From Uranotaenia lowii (lineage: Eukaryota > Arthropoda > Insecta > Diptera > Culicidae), in contig NC_073693.1 of the NCBI RefSeq assembly GCF_029784155.1, forward strand, positions 287,590,875 through 287,654,874: 64,000 nucleotides of DNA, in the 5' to 3' direction. Every line of letters starts with the position of its first letter. The stretch's first letter is position 1. Below are positions 22,757-34,645 of this stretch, piece by piece. Made by a program: the position numbers and the translations under genes. The notes below the pieces were generated by a model, which was not told where the DNA came from, searched no databases, and saw nothing but the letters and a program-made list of their open reading frames with translations.

Positions 22757-22829
22757 GAATTATGTTCGTCAAGTTATGTCGTGAGACGGGAATACTATGT
22801 AAATAAAAAAAAAAAAATAATAAATAATG
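21802..22829 (+). mobile_element. RTE-like non-LTR retrotransposon, 5'-truncated, 14-bp target duplication
   Basis: Flanks 21788-21801 and 22830-22843 are both AGATTATCCAATAG. The insert is GC-rich compared with its surroundings, encodes the C-terminal half of a reverse transcriptase and ends in an A-rich tail with TAA units. A second, 116-bp copy of its 3' end is at 55485-55600. Confidence 0.92.
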
Positions 22830-23779
22830 AGATTATCCAATAGTGAGCTAAAGTTTGAATAAAATTGAAAATGATTGATTCCATGAAGTTAAGGAATGTG
22901 AGAGGCTTTTTCAAACTCAGTCCGAAAATATTTTTAGAGGTAGTGATAAAAAAGTTAAATTTGTAAGACTGGTTTGTCTAGCTGACTAATTAACAAGCCT
23001 CACTTTATTTCTACAAGGTAGAAAAGCTGTCCACCGGTAGAATAAAAAAAAATACGGTGGTCAAATCGTGCGCAAAATGTTTGGACTGCTAGGGGGAGAT
23101 ATTTTGGAAAACTTGGTAATGGACAGCGAAACGAAACTCCCTAGAGGTCACCTGGCAGATTTCCAACCAGAAACTTTTAATTTAAAGGTCTCGCCTGGGT
23201 TTTCCGGAGATAAACAAGGAGAAAAATTGAAAAAAGTAATGTCTAGTACTTGAGGATGCTAACCATTTGGAGAAACTGCAAATCACTCAGTGTTTCATAA
23301 CGAGCCCTGAATAACAAATTTCAATAAAATAGATCAAGATTGCCTAGATGTTACCCCTATTTTGTTTAAATTATTCGCAAATGAAAATTTTATTTGATTC
23401 AAAAGAATTATGAATTGCGTCCCATTTTTTGGGAAAAATTTCATCAAAATTAACATAAACGAGTTTTTGGAAACTTGAAGCATGATTTCAAATTGACTGA
23501 TGTGATTTAAAAAACAATGTTTTTTTTCCAAAGCTTTTTTTCATGACTTTTATTGAATAATTTGGATATTGGCGGGTTTTTGGAAAAAAAAACCCTAAAT
23601 TACACGGCTTATTGCATTTCGCATTCTTTATTTAATGCTTACTTCTTGAAATCTAGTTTGGATCAGCATTTTCCATATTCGATACTCATTATTCGGAATG
23701 TTAAAATAAAATTCAACTATTAAAACATTACAAGTTTTAATTCTTTTGCACTTTTGGAACTTAAGAAAGTTTCATGATG

Positions 23780-24290
23780 GTGATTCAGAATTGAAAACAG
23801 TGAAACAGTTTCATCATTCACAATATTCATATAGATTTTCAAATTGAAGTTCAAATTTATAACTGAAGAAAGAACTCATATTAGAAATCGAAAATTCAGA
23901 AGTTAAATAAATTCTTGTTGAGGATTCTGATACAAATTTCGCCTTTTGGTTGATAACTAAAAGTAATTATTATCTGGAACTTCGATTAAAAAATCGTTTT
24001 CAGACTCGAAATTCAGATTTTAAATTGAGGATCAAATGGCAGGATTCAGATCCAGAACTGAAGTTAAAAATTCAGATTCAGATTTCGCACGAAGTTAAAT
24101 TTACTTATCAAAATAAAAATATCAATGTGAGAATTTCATTAAGGATTCAAATTGCAGAAGATCGCAGTTTGATAGTTTTTATTCTGGATTTAAAATTAAA
24201 ATGTTATATTCAAATAAGTTTGTTTTTACTAAACCAGAATAAACCACACAAATATAATAAAATTTGGATTCAATTTGAAGATTAAGTTGT
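23780..24290 (+). repeat. Low-complexity block of ATTCAGATT-like motifs
   Basis: Short motifs such as GAAATTCAGATT and ATTCAGATTCAGAT recur irregularly. They create a 111-codon open frame (23950-24285) rich in K, I, Q and R with no domain. The paralogous block in copy B (about 38690-39070) does not keep this frame, so it is not a gene. Confidence 0.6.
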
Positions 24291-26801
24291 TTGAAAAAAT
24301 TGAGATTTATTTTTTAAAATATTCACAGGACTTACTCCCCGCTTCCATGGAGATTTTTTTCAAGAAAAATTTTCAGTTCAAGAAATGAATTAGGATGATT
24401 ATAAACGGGAAAAAACTTGAAATCAAAGGTATTCAAAACTTAGTTTTAACAAACGTGTCTGAAAATAGGTCTGCCTCCAGCGTAATTTAGTCCCATGTTA
24501 CTCTAGGCCTAAGGCATTTTATTTACAGCACTTTATTATATTCCCAAATTGTAAATTATTTCAAATATTGATTTGCAGTTCAATAAAACTTATTCATAGA
24601 ATCTCAAATCTTGACACTCAAAAGACCTACCACATCTTTAGAATGGGTTTCTTTTTAAAAGAATTGTAACTAAACAAGAACAGAGCCCGAAACGAACCAT
24701 TTTCATCGAATACTTATTCCATACATCTACACCTTGAAAACCATGTAACAGGTGTTTACCACTAACGATGGTCCACTGAATAAGCTAAACAAATCTTAAA
24801 TCTTAAATATTCCCTACTTTATTACTCAAAATTTTGGTTGAAAAACTCGTTTATGTCATTAAAAAAGTTATGCTGATATGAAATTTTCCTCAAGAAACCA
24901 ATTTCATCCTCAAATAAATTTTTTTAAAAAATTACCGTAGGCCACAAAATTTAAACATGCAATTTAACTTTTGAGAATAGGTTCAAAATTTTTAAAGAAA
25001 ATTTTGCTATATTTTAAGGCAAATATTTTAAGTAAAAAAAAAAAATTTTTAAAATAAAAGTTTAAGATAAACTTTAAATTCTTCTCAAGACTCCATAAGT
25101 AATTTTGAGTTCTGCGGAAAAAAGTTATTGAAGTTTTCTATTTGTTTACTTTTCCTCATTTAACCAATTTTTTTTAAGAAGTCTCGAACTGAATTAAATT
25201 TAAGATACTTTGTAAAGCACAAATCTTATTGTTTTGCAGGTTTCAACATTTTAAATTAAATGAAATCAATTTTTTTCTAACTTTCTTCTGAAATGTATAA
25301 AATACTTGTACTCCTAATAATATTTTTGATTTGTTTTTTAAATTGTTGAATTTTCCTTTTTTTGATAATACATTTTCATCAGCAAAATGTTGTTCCCTAA
25401 TTGAATGAAGTATAATATTCAACAAAATCAGAATCAGATTTTTTCTTAAATGTAGGTTTAACAGTTAATCAGTTATCAATGATTGATTTCACCTAAAACA
25501 AACAAATTTTAAAACTTCATATCACCAAAACTGAACGCAATAGTCCAAATTAGACAGAAGATTCGAATTCAGGACGCTAAAATCAACCAAATCTATCATT
25601 AAAACATGAGGACCAAAATGCTTCTCCCTTGAGTTATCAATTTAATTCTCTTAATGAGTTTTTATAAAGCTATGACGTTTTTAATGAAAAAATCTTTCTT
25701 AAATGGCGAAAAAAATTGTCCTTTTAATCTTAATTTTTCATTTTAATTCTCGGATGAATTTAACCATTTTTTTTTATTATTTATGCAGATCTCGTTCGAT
25801 TTCGTCAACATCCGTATACGGCAACACAAAATTTACGAGTGTGTAGTCAAAAATGAACAGGTTCTATATAAGTTTCCAAAGATGAATTGAAATGTTGTAA
25901 TTTTATTGCTGTTAATTTCATTAATGAAATTTTTGACCTTTTATTTCGATAACTAGAAGAATTCGAATATTAAAAACGATTTTATCTCAAACTTCAATCA
26001 CTGGTTCTCTTGAAAAAATTAAATATTTTCGTCTTTTATCAATTCGAATTCAATTATCAACTAGGTGTTTTTTTTAAATTTTCCTGATTTTTATAAAATT
26101 GTTATTTTTTTCCTGATCATGACTTCACATCAAAAGTTTTTTTAATTCAAGATATTACCGTGAAATTATCAAAATTATAATTTTGTTTTTTTTTTTTAAT
26201 TTAATTCGTATTTGTTTACTTCCTGATGTCTCGTAAATATTAATCCAAAATTTTCAAATATGACTGCTTAAATTTAATTTTCACATTATATTATTTTAAA
26301 TAATTTATGTATGACTAACCACCAGAAAAAGCATGGATTTGAAACTTTGAATCTTATTTTATTTTGAATTCTTTCTATTAAATTGATTATTATTTCGATT
26401 TTTTTTTTTGATGGTCATGAGAAGGAAAATGGTTAAGGAAGTCATTTTTCTTATTTATTGTGCATTTTTAGTGTTGTTATTATTTCTGGCAAAATTTGAA
26501 TGCCTGAAAATGGGTCGCTGATTTAAGAAGTTGATTTCAATAAAAATCGATAAATTTTTGAAATTTTCAAAGGCCTCATCTCTAAACCTAGAGGTTGTAG
26601 ACAAATTCAGAACGCCAAAATATTCCAAAAACAAGTCATTGAAACTTAGGCACCAAAAATTATGTTCCCCTGGGTTATTTTATCAAAACAATCAACAGAA
26701 AATTTCAAATGTTTTGCTAAAAATACGAACTTTATAAAAATAATCTTTTTTTTTTTTTGAAACACAAATTTTCGTTTTGAAAAATTTTTATCCGGTTATT
26801 T

Positions 26802-28321
26802 TGTAACGAACCACCTTAACTAAAATAAGACGTAATAGCCACCAACTCTAATTCATATCATATAGCGCCATCTACCTGTGAAATAAATCGGCTTGAAACG
26901 GTTCCAATTTTGACCACTTGGCTCACGGTTCCTCTCCGGTTGTGGAGCAACGGAAAAAACTGTTCCTTGATCCCGGTCATGCTCATTCCCACAAGTAAAA
27001 GCGAGACAAAACAACAGATCCCTTTGTTAAATTTCCAAAATCATCGTTATCTGAATTGTAGAATGACTCGGCCACTTTTAAAGAGATCGCTAAGTACGAC
27101 AGTTCGTTTTTCGGAAGTGTGATATCGCTTAAGATAACGTTACTTTAAAGTAATATTAAGTAACCGGCAAGTGTAAAATTGGAAAAAACAAAAGCAATAG
27201 TCCAACGATACTTGCGATTATTAAAATATTCGAGCGTATATTGTAAGCTGACGAATTGTAAGTAGGCTGAAAAAAATGTATGGAACCAATTATAAAAAAA
27301 ACGCGCGTAAATGTATTCGTAGGAAAAAAAACGGGTAGTTAAAAAAAAAAAGGCTACAGGACCGTCGGCAATACGCTAGTCGTGTTGAGTCTAAAAAGGT
27401 AAAAACTGTGATTGGTAATCTATGAGGCATAATAACAGTTAAACGTTGACAGGTTACCCACGTCAACGTGGGTCTTTATCCGGGACTGGAAGTCTCGTCC
27501 GTCTGCTGTGGGTCGACAGGATTGACGCTGTTTGCTCGGTTGCGGATTGAAGACCCCCGAGCCGGGCAGTGACAGTGCCCTACCACCAAGAACGTGAACC
27601 CGAATACAAACCGCTATTATACGGTTAGGCCCGATCGATAAGGACGACTCGGTTGCGGATTGAAGACCCCCGAGTCTTCCTGGACCAGTTCCTGAGAAGG
27701 CGCCGTGCTGAAAAAGTTTGTGCCCGCATCCACCAGTGTCGGGATTGCTCGGCACTATCGATTCAGGCGACTCGGTTGCGGATTGAATACCTCCGAGTCC
27801 TACTGTGCCAGTTCCTGAAAAAAATCGCCCAGTGTCGGATTCACTTCAACCTACCAATCACAGGAACCGGAAATAAAACAGGTTAGAATTAATAACAACC
27901 AATATTGTACCTCAAACAGACCGCTAGGGATTCAGCTAGGAGCTCCACACACCAAAAAGTTGACATAAAAACTAATTGTTGCCATAACCAAAGTACTGTT
28001 TTGGCTCTCGAAATACGCCTGGCGGGTAGGCAATCCTCTAGCGAAGTGAGCCTTTTGAATTCTTTTTTATATCACCGAATTAGAGTTACTAGAATCAGTT
28101 ATTTCGTTTCGCACAACTTTTTCCTTTTGATCCAAAGTTATCCCCTGTGTCTCCCGATTGGGTTCCGTGAGTCATTACCCGATTTTTCGAGCCAAACAAA
28201 TTAGCACCCGCCTTGAGAACGAGTCTTGGCCGGATTAAAAACACGTGTCAGCAATCTTCCTTCCAGGAAGTGGCGCCCTTAAATAAGTTGCTGGCATTAG
28301 TGGCAAGAATAAAACGTTACA
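26802..28321 (+). mobile_element. Solo LTR candidate, 1520 bp, present only in copy A
   Basis: It begins TGTAACG and ends CGTTACA, the TG...CA form of LTRs, with ATTT on both sides (26798-26801 and 28322-28325). In copy B, near 47310-47320, ATTT is uninterrupted in matching sequence, giving an empty site. AATAAA lies at 28308-28313, just before the end. Inside, a 27-bp block beginning CTCGGTTGCGGATTGAA and ending CCGAG occurs at 27535-27561, 27648-27674 and 27771-27797, each able to pair CTCGG with CCGAG. No gag or pol remains and no second LTR is seen. Open frames of 70-111 codons inside are not recognised. A DNA element with short ends is a weaker alternative. Confidence 0.7.
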
Positions 28322-28799
28322 ATTTTGAAAAAAAAAATATTTGTTTTTTGTTCAATTTTTTTTATATATTCTACCCAAATCTTCATGAATGATGTCGTGA
28401 CCAAAATTTGATTTTCATATGTTTTTTCACAAAACATTGAATTTGTATGAGCTTTAATTGCTTTTTTTTTCTAAAACAACGAAGGTAAAATTGAACCAAC
28501 TACAAGAGTGATGAACTTTAATGATCGGCTTTGCAAAAACTTCTTCAGAAGTTTTAATTCAAGTTTTCATCCAGTCACCAAGAAGGTCAACAACCGGCAC
28601 GTTCAAATCCATCGGCCCTGGTGTAAAACGCGCTAACGATCAAACTTTCCGATACAAAAATCTAATCACGAACCATCGGTGACGGACTCGTGAATCCTCA
28701 TTCTGTTGCGAAACTTGACTAAGACATAATGATTTTGTTTATTCTTGCAGCTCAATTTCACTGAACCAACTTTTGAAAAACCAAAAAAAGGAGCACACG

Positions 28800-29740
28800 C
28801 CAGAATTACATTAGTGGCAAAAAACTGGAAGGAAGAAACTACCTTCTGCGATCACCGATAGTTTCCTTTTTTATCCTTTTCAAGTCTTCAAGAGTGTTGT
28901 GTAGCCTTTTTTTTAAACACACTACAAGACGTCGGGCGACGAACGCTATTACTGAAAACTTATTGTCGAATAAATATTTATGGCTTGAAAAGAAAATGAA
29001 AAAGTTTTTCGATGCTTCCACTTCCTTCCATTTGGATTTACCGCTTCGCCTTTTGCTGGTTCTGGAAAATCTTCCAAAACATTTCATCCTTTCCATTGGA
29101 ACCAATCCCTTTCCTCGGTTTTCCGCTTCCAACCCGCGATATTTTTCCGAAAGAAGTAAAATTCACGAAACCCCTCTAAACATGGAAGGAAAGAACTACT
29201 CGTTGCTATCTGTTTATAATTTTGGCCAAAAGCATCGAGTTCCTGAAGCAGCTTTTGTCTTTTGCATTTTCTTCCTCTCCAAAAAGTTGCCGCACCGCGT
29301 TCTATAAATGGGGGGGTTGTTTATAAACAACGTCGTTGAATGGTTCTGGTTCTGTTTTGAGAATGGCAGATAAGTAATGAATGAAAAAAAAGTACAAAAA
29401 AAGTAAAACGGAAGCACCCCAGTAACTTATCGTTAGTTGTTACGGGAGTAAGTGATGGTTGATAATATTTTCTGCTGCGCTTACTCAAAAGCATCAATGG
29501 AACGTTTTGTGAATGGATGGCTTGGTGGAAAACGGAAGATCTCGTAAGCAAACATTTTACAGATGCTGACTGAGGGTGTTTGATAAGACTCTTCTCGTCT
29601 GGCGGAGCATCTTGGATCTCGCTTGCATCTTCAACGTTCGGTATCGTGAAATCTCAATAATGATTTTCTCGTTGCGCACTTCCTCGGTTCACTTTCGCTA
29701 ATGATTTATTTATAACCACTTTAAAATCTGCACTAACTTT
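28800..29740. other. Conserved paralogous segment of copy A (pair of 47770-48705)
   Basis: This segment matches copy B at roughly 95 percent, higher than the flanking paralogous DNA, and is less AT-rich. It includes a perfect 16-bp palindrome GTTGTTTATAAACAAC at 29316-29331, kept in copy B at 48300-48315. Overlapping frames on both strands (97 and 137 codons) survive in both copies, but most differences change the amino acid and the 137-codon frame starts with GTG, so coding is unlikely. It may be conserved regulatory DNA or part of an unrecognised repeat. Confidence 0.5.
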
Positions 29741-30044
29741 ATTCGGTACTAATGTTTGCTTAAAATCTCCATTTTAATTGTTTTTGTGTATTGCACCAAG
29801 ACTTGAATCAACATATTTAGTCTTTAAATTTATTAGACTGAGTGACTGAAACTCCTAGATTGACCATTTTAAAGAAGATTGCAAAAAAGTTATTGAAATA
29901 TCTGGTATTATTTTTAATTAAAAAATTTTCAACACATACTTTATATTAAAACTTTTGAATAATTTCTAGAATGGCCAGTGTTCAACACAATTTTTCGATT
30001 TATTTTTCAATTCTATCGATATCAGAAACAAAAAAATATTAAAG

Positions 30045-31215
30045 AGTGAAATCGAAAAAAATGCAACACTTTGTTTTGTGCAAAGCTTTTGAATGCAAGG
30101 ATGGAAAAAATGATGAAGTGTTTAGTGTTACGATCTAGCAATGTAATGTTAACATGTGTAAAGTTTTGTGACGATGTGGTATAAAAAAATAAAATAAACG
30201 TGAAGAAGATTATCGACTTTGATTCTTATGCCATTTTACACTACAAACCTTCCGTTTCCAAATAAAGGATTTTTGGGATTATGTTCTCTACTTCCTGGAA
30301 CTTTTCCTTAAAAAATAACTCAATTTTTTTAAATTAATCGAAGTTATGATAAGTTTAGCACATTGTTCTCCTTGTGCATAAATACAACATCGCTGACTAA
30401 CTATCACTCAATCACAGTTTCATAATGACACGATTCAAAACCTTCTCAAAATCGGATATTAATTTTGTAATACCAATAAAAGTGCTGTGAAAGAGAAATA
30501 TTCGCGTTTAAAGGACTATCTTCCTTGTATATTTGGGCATTTGTTATGACAATCGTAAGTTGTACACTGATTTGCAGCTTTCACCAATTAAATACCATTC
30601 TTATTAAAAACAATATATCTATTTTTTTAAACTTTTTTCCCTTGATTTTCTTCGAAAAATTTCTGGCTGTAGATCTGCTAAGTCCCCCTTAAAATTAGTT
30701 TTGCAGTACATTTCGATTTTTTTGTCAAATATCACCCCTCTACTTATCCAACTGTTGAGCGAATGGTTTGATCCCCCTATTTTGTTTTTTTTTTCGGTGG
30801 ACAAATTTATAAACTAGTCAACATGAAGTGTGGCCTGTTTTTAGTCTTTTGAACTATCCAGATAGAAAAATTTAACCTTTTTTACCACTTCTACAATAAA
30901 AATATTCAGATTGCGCTAGATTAAACCGTCAAACGATTTCAAATATGAACTTTGGTCGAATAGATGGTTTTCAGCTGTTTTTAAATCTCTCATTGACATT
31001 TTCCTGGATTTTCACGATTTGGTCCAAAAATTTTGGGCTGTGAACATATTTATGCGAGTTTTTTCGAAAACCACATGACAGAACATCCCAAAATTTTGCA
31101 CATGTCAACATTACTAGGTAGTTTCACTGTAAATTTAATTAACTTTCTTCCATGCAGGCGAAACTCATTCACAAAACAAAGTGTTGCATTTTTTCGAATA
31201 CATTCCTTCGAAAGA
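30045..31215 (+). mobile_element. Fold-back element with long inverted repeats (copy A)
   Basis: The left arm (about 30050-30180: AATGCAACACTTTGTTTTGTG, TTTTGAATGCAAGGATG, GCAATGTAATGTTAACATG) faces its complement at about 31060-31215 (CATGTCAACATTACTAGG, CAAAACAAAGTGTTGCATT). Arms are about 150 bp and the interior has no coding capacity. Homologues are at 49520-51135 (copy B), 21470-23250 (inverted) and a partial arm near 37440-37610. Confidence 0.7.
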
Positions 31216-32278
31216 AGTATTATAGGTACCTACTATAGGTATTTGTTTTTATAACATTGTTTTTCCTTTTGTGAATAATAATTTGTCGGTTAGAATTTGT
31301 AGTTTACGTATTTCAATAAAGCAAATAGTATAGGACGTATTATTGCGATTTTTGTCAATATAATATTTCGCTTTAAGATGAACTTTCCAAACAAATTTGA
31401 AGATTTGTGTGAAGTTTTAAATCATTTTTCATTATTTTTTTTCTGACTTATTATTTTTAGACCTTTGGAATATGGATGGAAATTAATATTTGTTTCTCTT
31501 TATATTTCAACGTTGATTTCAGTTTTTAGCTTTCACGTATAAGTTTTGATAGCAAAAATTTGGATAATAATGTTCATATCTGATGTTAATATTTGTCCCA
31601 ACTCAGAGTCTAACTTGTGATTTATATTTATGTTTCTATGATGAACAAGCAGGTTGCTGATCCTTAAATTGAAGTGATAAAACAAACAATTCAAAATATA
31701 GCACATTAGGTATCGATAAATACATCTAAATCATTATATTATAGAAATTTAAAGCATTTAAAACCCTTGTATAATGGCTTAGGTCTTCGGTGGCTTACTC
31801 TTGTGAAAACAATATGGTTTCAAAGTTTGACTCAAATTGGCAAATATTTTTGTTGAATTTGAAATGAGAAAAATTGTGATTTTCTCATTGAATTACAAAA
31901 TGAATGCTCATAAATTTTAAACAACAAATTAACTTTTCACAACAGTCTAATAAGGGATGATTGAAGAAAAGAAGACGGATAGTTTTTGGAAATCTTAGGG
32001 TTCTAAATAATTTTGAGTTTTTACCAAATTTTCTTTTAAAAAGGAATGGATTTTTTTTTATCATTAAACAATATTCTCCTTGTTGTCTTAATCGAATTCA
32101 CAAATTTGAAAATACTATCGCATTTTTGTTCTACTCATAAAAAAATCAAATTTTGATCGATCAAAGAAGATTTGGCCCATTCCAGCATGAAGTCACACGT
32201 TTGCAAACTTTTTTTTTTGTAAATTGCACTAGTTTACAAAATTTAAAAAAAAATCGTAAAATTTATTGACCGCCCAAT

Positions 32279-33289
32279 ATTTTTAATATAAAATCGGGCG
32301 CTGAATTCGAAAATGAAATTCAAAAAAATCTCAGTAGAAGAGTTTTTGAGTTATGCTCCAAATATGAAATTTCGGAAAAATAAAAAAAAAAGTACTTGCA
32401 CTTAGATTCAAATATCATTAATGTGAATTTTCTTTTCTGCATATTAAAGGTGAACAAATTTGCTATCGATCACTTGAACTTTATTTTTATGTAGACGACA
32501 ATTTGCAGCCAAAATATAATCTTTGAACCGCAATAAATTTTTTGTTTCAAGTCCAATCGAGTTGCAGTCTTCGAGTGAAATATTTGTCTTAGTTTGAGCT
32601 TTATGAAAATTGTTCATAAAAAGCGATCGGCAAGTGAAGAAAAAATATTTTTGTTGAAAACCAGTATTTTTCGTTCCTCCCAAGAAAAATACCTAAAAAT
32701 CCAATTCACGTTTAAGGCTCCAGCAACCCCTCCCTATGGTCAGATCTATCTGAAATTTGGCATGTGACCTTTAGGTAAGCTAAGAATTAATTTTGATTTA
32801 GAGCGAGTGAGGTTTACCATGTTTAAACCTTCCTATACTAAATTATTCAAAAATGAAAAAATAACTTCTTCAATTTTCAACCGATTTTGATAAATAACCA
32901 CTTGAAATCTCTGTTTTGAATTGACATTTAAGGTCAATGGAAAATGAGATTTTTTAAATGTTAACATCGAGTTGAAAACTTCACTGAAACAAAATTTTCC
33001 CTAAAAAAATGCGTTTTTTATAATTTTTTCTATCATAAAGTCACTAATATCAACAATACTCTTGATCATACATAAAAATGAAGTTCAGGTGATCGATAGC
33101 AAATTTATTCACCTTTATTATGCAGAAAAAAAATCACATTAATGATTTGCAAACCGAGATATTTGAATCTAAGTGCAAGTACTTTTTTTTATTTTTCCGA
33201 AATTTCATATTTGGAGCATAACTCAAAAACTGTTCTACTGAGATTTTTTTGAATTTCATTTTCGAATTCAGCGCCCGATTTTACATTGA
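32279..33289. mobile_element. Inverted-repeat element, about 1 kb, arms about 220 bp
   Basis: The left arm starts TATAAAATCGGGCGCTGAAT and continues through CTCCAAATATGAAATTTCGG, AAGTACTTGCACTTAGATTC and GCTATCGATCAC. The right arm (about 33080-33289) is the complement of all these in order. The arms differ by scattered substitutions. In copy B the matching neighbourhood (about 52400-52470) lacks it, so it probably inserted after the duplication. No coding frame or clear target duplication is visible. Confidence 0.7.
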
Positions 33290-34514
33290 AAATGATCTTC
33301 AGTTTACCTTGTTCAAAAATGCTGTAAACTAGTGTTGTATTTAAATTTTACGGTTTATTGAGCACATTGAAAATAAAAGTTTTATGTTCAGAATAGCGAA
33401 CAACTTGAAGCGTTACAAATTGATAAATAAGTACTTTTACTTAACGAATCGTTATCAAAATATGGGACATAGAAGTCGTTACTTCATTCACTTTTCAGAT
33501 ACTATTTACAAAACCATAGGTACTTTTCTGCTCTTCTATGTGACCGAAATTTATGAAAACTTTCAAAAAGCACCAGTTTGTTACAACCAACAAATTGCAG
33601 ATTTTTTTTTGAATTTTGATTTGAATTTATTTTACAGCGATATGATTTCGTGACGTCACAACGCGCTATTTTTTCAAATAACAGTTTTGCAAAGCGTTGC
33701 GACGTCACTAAATTTTATTTTCAGCTACAAGAATCAAATTTAACCATAATTCTTAAATTCATACTTAATAATCTGAAGTTGAAAAATAATGTGATATGGT
33801 GATTAGATAGATCTATTTATTCTCAAAAAATAATGTCAATTGAATCCAAAAAGGTCTCATAAACAGATAAGGTTTTGAACATTTCGAAAATCATTTTTAT
33901 TCAAAATTTATGTGTGTGATCACGTGAATGTTATTTAAAAAAACAGATACAAGAAAAAACATATCCGTGAAGGCATTAAAATTTATTTCTTAACATTTTT
34001 TAATATTGATTAGTTTAACTGCAATGGAAAGGAACAAAAATTGATAATTTCAGAAGCCTTCATTGTTTTGATAGTTTGTTAATGAACGCTTGATTGATCA
34101 AATCAGGCGAATTATGAAAATCTTACAAGTTGCAAGCTTAAATTGATGGAAGACTTATCACAGAGTCCCAAGCTAAATTTGAGATATTGGACAAAGGAAA
34201 GAAATTAAGCAATTACCCTGAAATTTGTATAGAATTATGTATAGAATAGATATGAAGTTTTAAAAATTAGCGATTAACTTTGCTAATTTTGTCAGCTTTG
34301 TGCCAAAGTGTTAATTATCCGCCATGTGAAATAGAGTTTTGATTAGTATATATCTTTCATGAAATATCTACCTATCCAATCAAAAAATTCACCCTTGACT
34401 TGATGTCTGGATGCTAGAAAATAGAGGAAAATAAAAATAACAGTATTTATCTAATGAAAATTTGTGAAATGGAGTTTCACCTTGCTTCAGCGTACAAAAA
34501 CAGACAGACTTCAT

Positions 34515-34645
34515 TTTGAGAACTGTAATGCTGATTTTCCAGCAAACTAGACCAATTGCTGGAAAGTCCAGCATTTTTAAAACCGATTGCTGATTTTTCA
34601 GCAAAAATGACAAGAACACTACCGAATGCTGAAAAATCATGAAAT
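34515..34645. repeat. Cluster of GCTGATTTTTCAGC-like palindromes
   Basis: Four related short palindromes follow at about 30-bp spacing: TGCTGATTTTCCAGCA, TTGCTGGAAAGTCCAGCA, TTGCTGATTTTTCAGCAA and TGCTGAAAAATCA. The corresponding part of copy B (about 54600-54860) lacks them. They may be subterminal repeats of a decayed element. Confidence 0.5.

Larger units (their letters stand above)
21470..23250 (-). mobile_element. Fold-back element, inverted copy, with RTE insertion
   Basis: Bases 21480-21760 are the reverse complement of about 30950-31215, and 22850-23250 of about 30600-30930. The order is the flipped order of the element at 30045-31215. Shared phrases include AATAACTTTTGAATGCATGA and GATTTTCC-like blocks. 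It contains the RTE insertion 21802-22829, which splits it. A 61-codon frame at 23068-23253 resembles a 61-codon frame on the minus strand at 30619-30804 (both contain LAD.QPE.F), but nothing indicates a real protein. Confidence 0.6.

Noticed and set aside
23950..24285. 111-codon frame rich in K, I and Q
   Set aside because: It is produced by low-complexity ATTCAGATT-like repeats and is not kept in the paralogous block near 38820-39070.
27535..27797. Possible CRISPR-like array in the solo LTR (three 27-bp repeats)
   Set aside because: Only three units with uneven spacing, in a eukaryotic LTR with TG...CA ends; no cas-like genes.
28894..29307. 137-codon open frame kept in both duplicates (also 47879-48292)
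   Set aside because: It starts with GTG, not ATG; nearly all differences between copies change amino acids; it overlaps another frame on the opposite strand; and it has no recognised domain.
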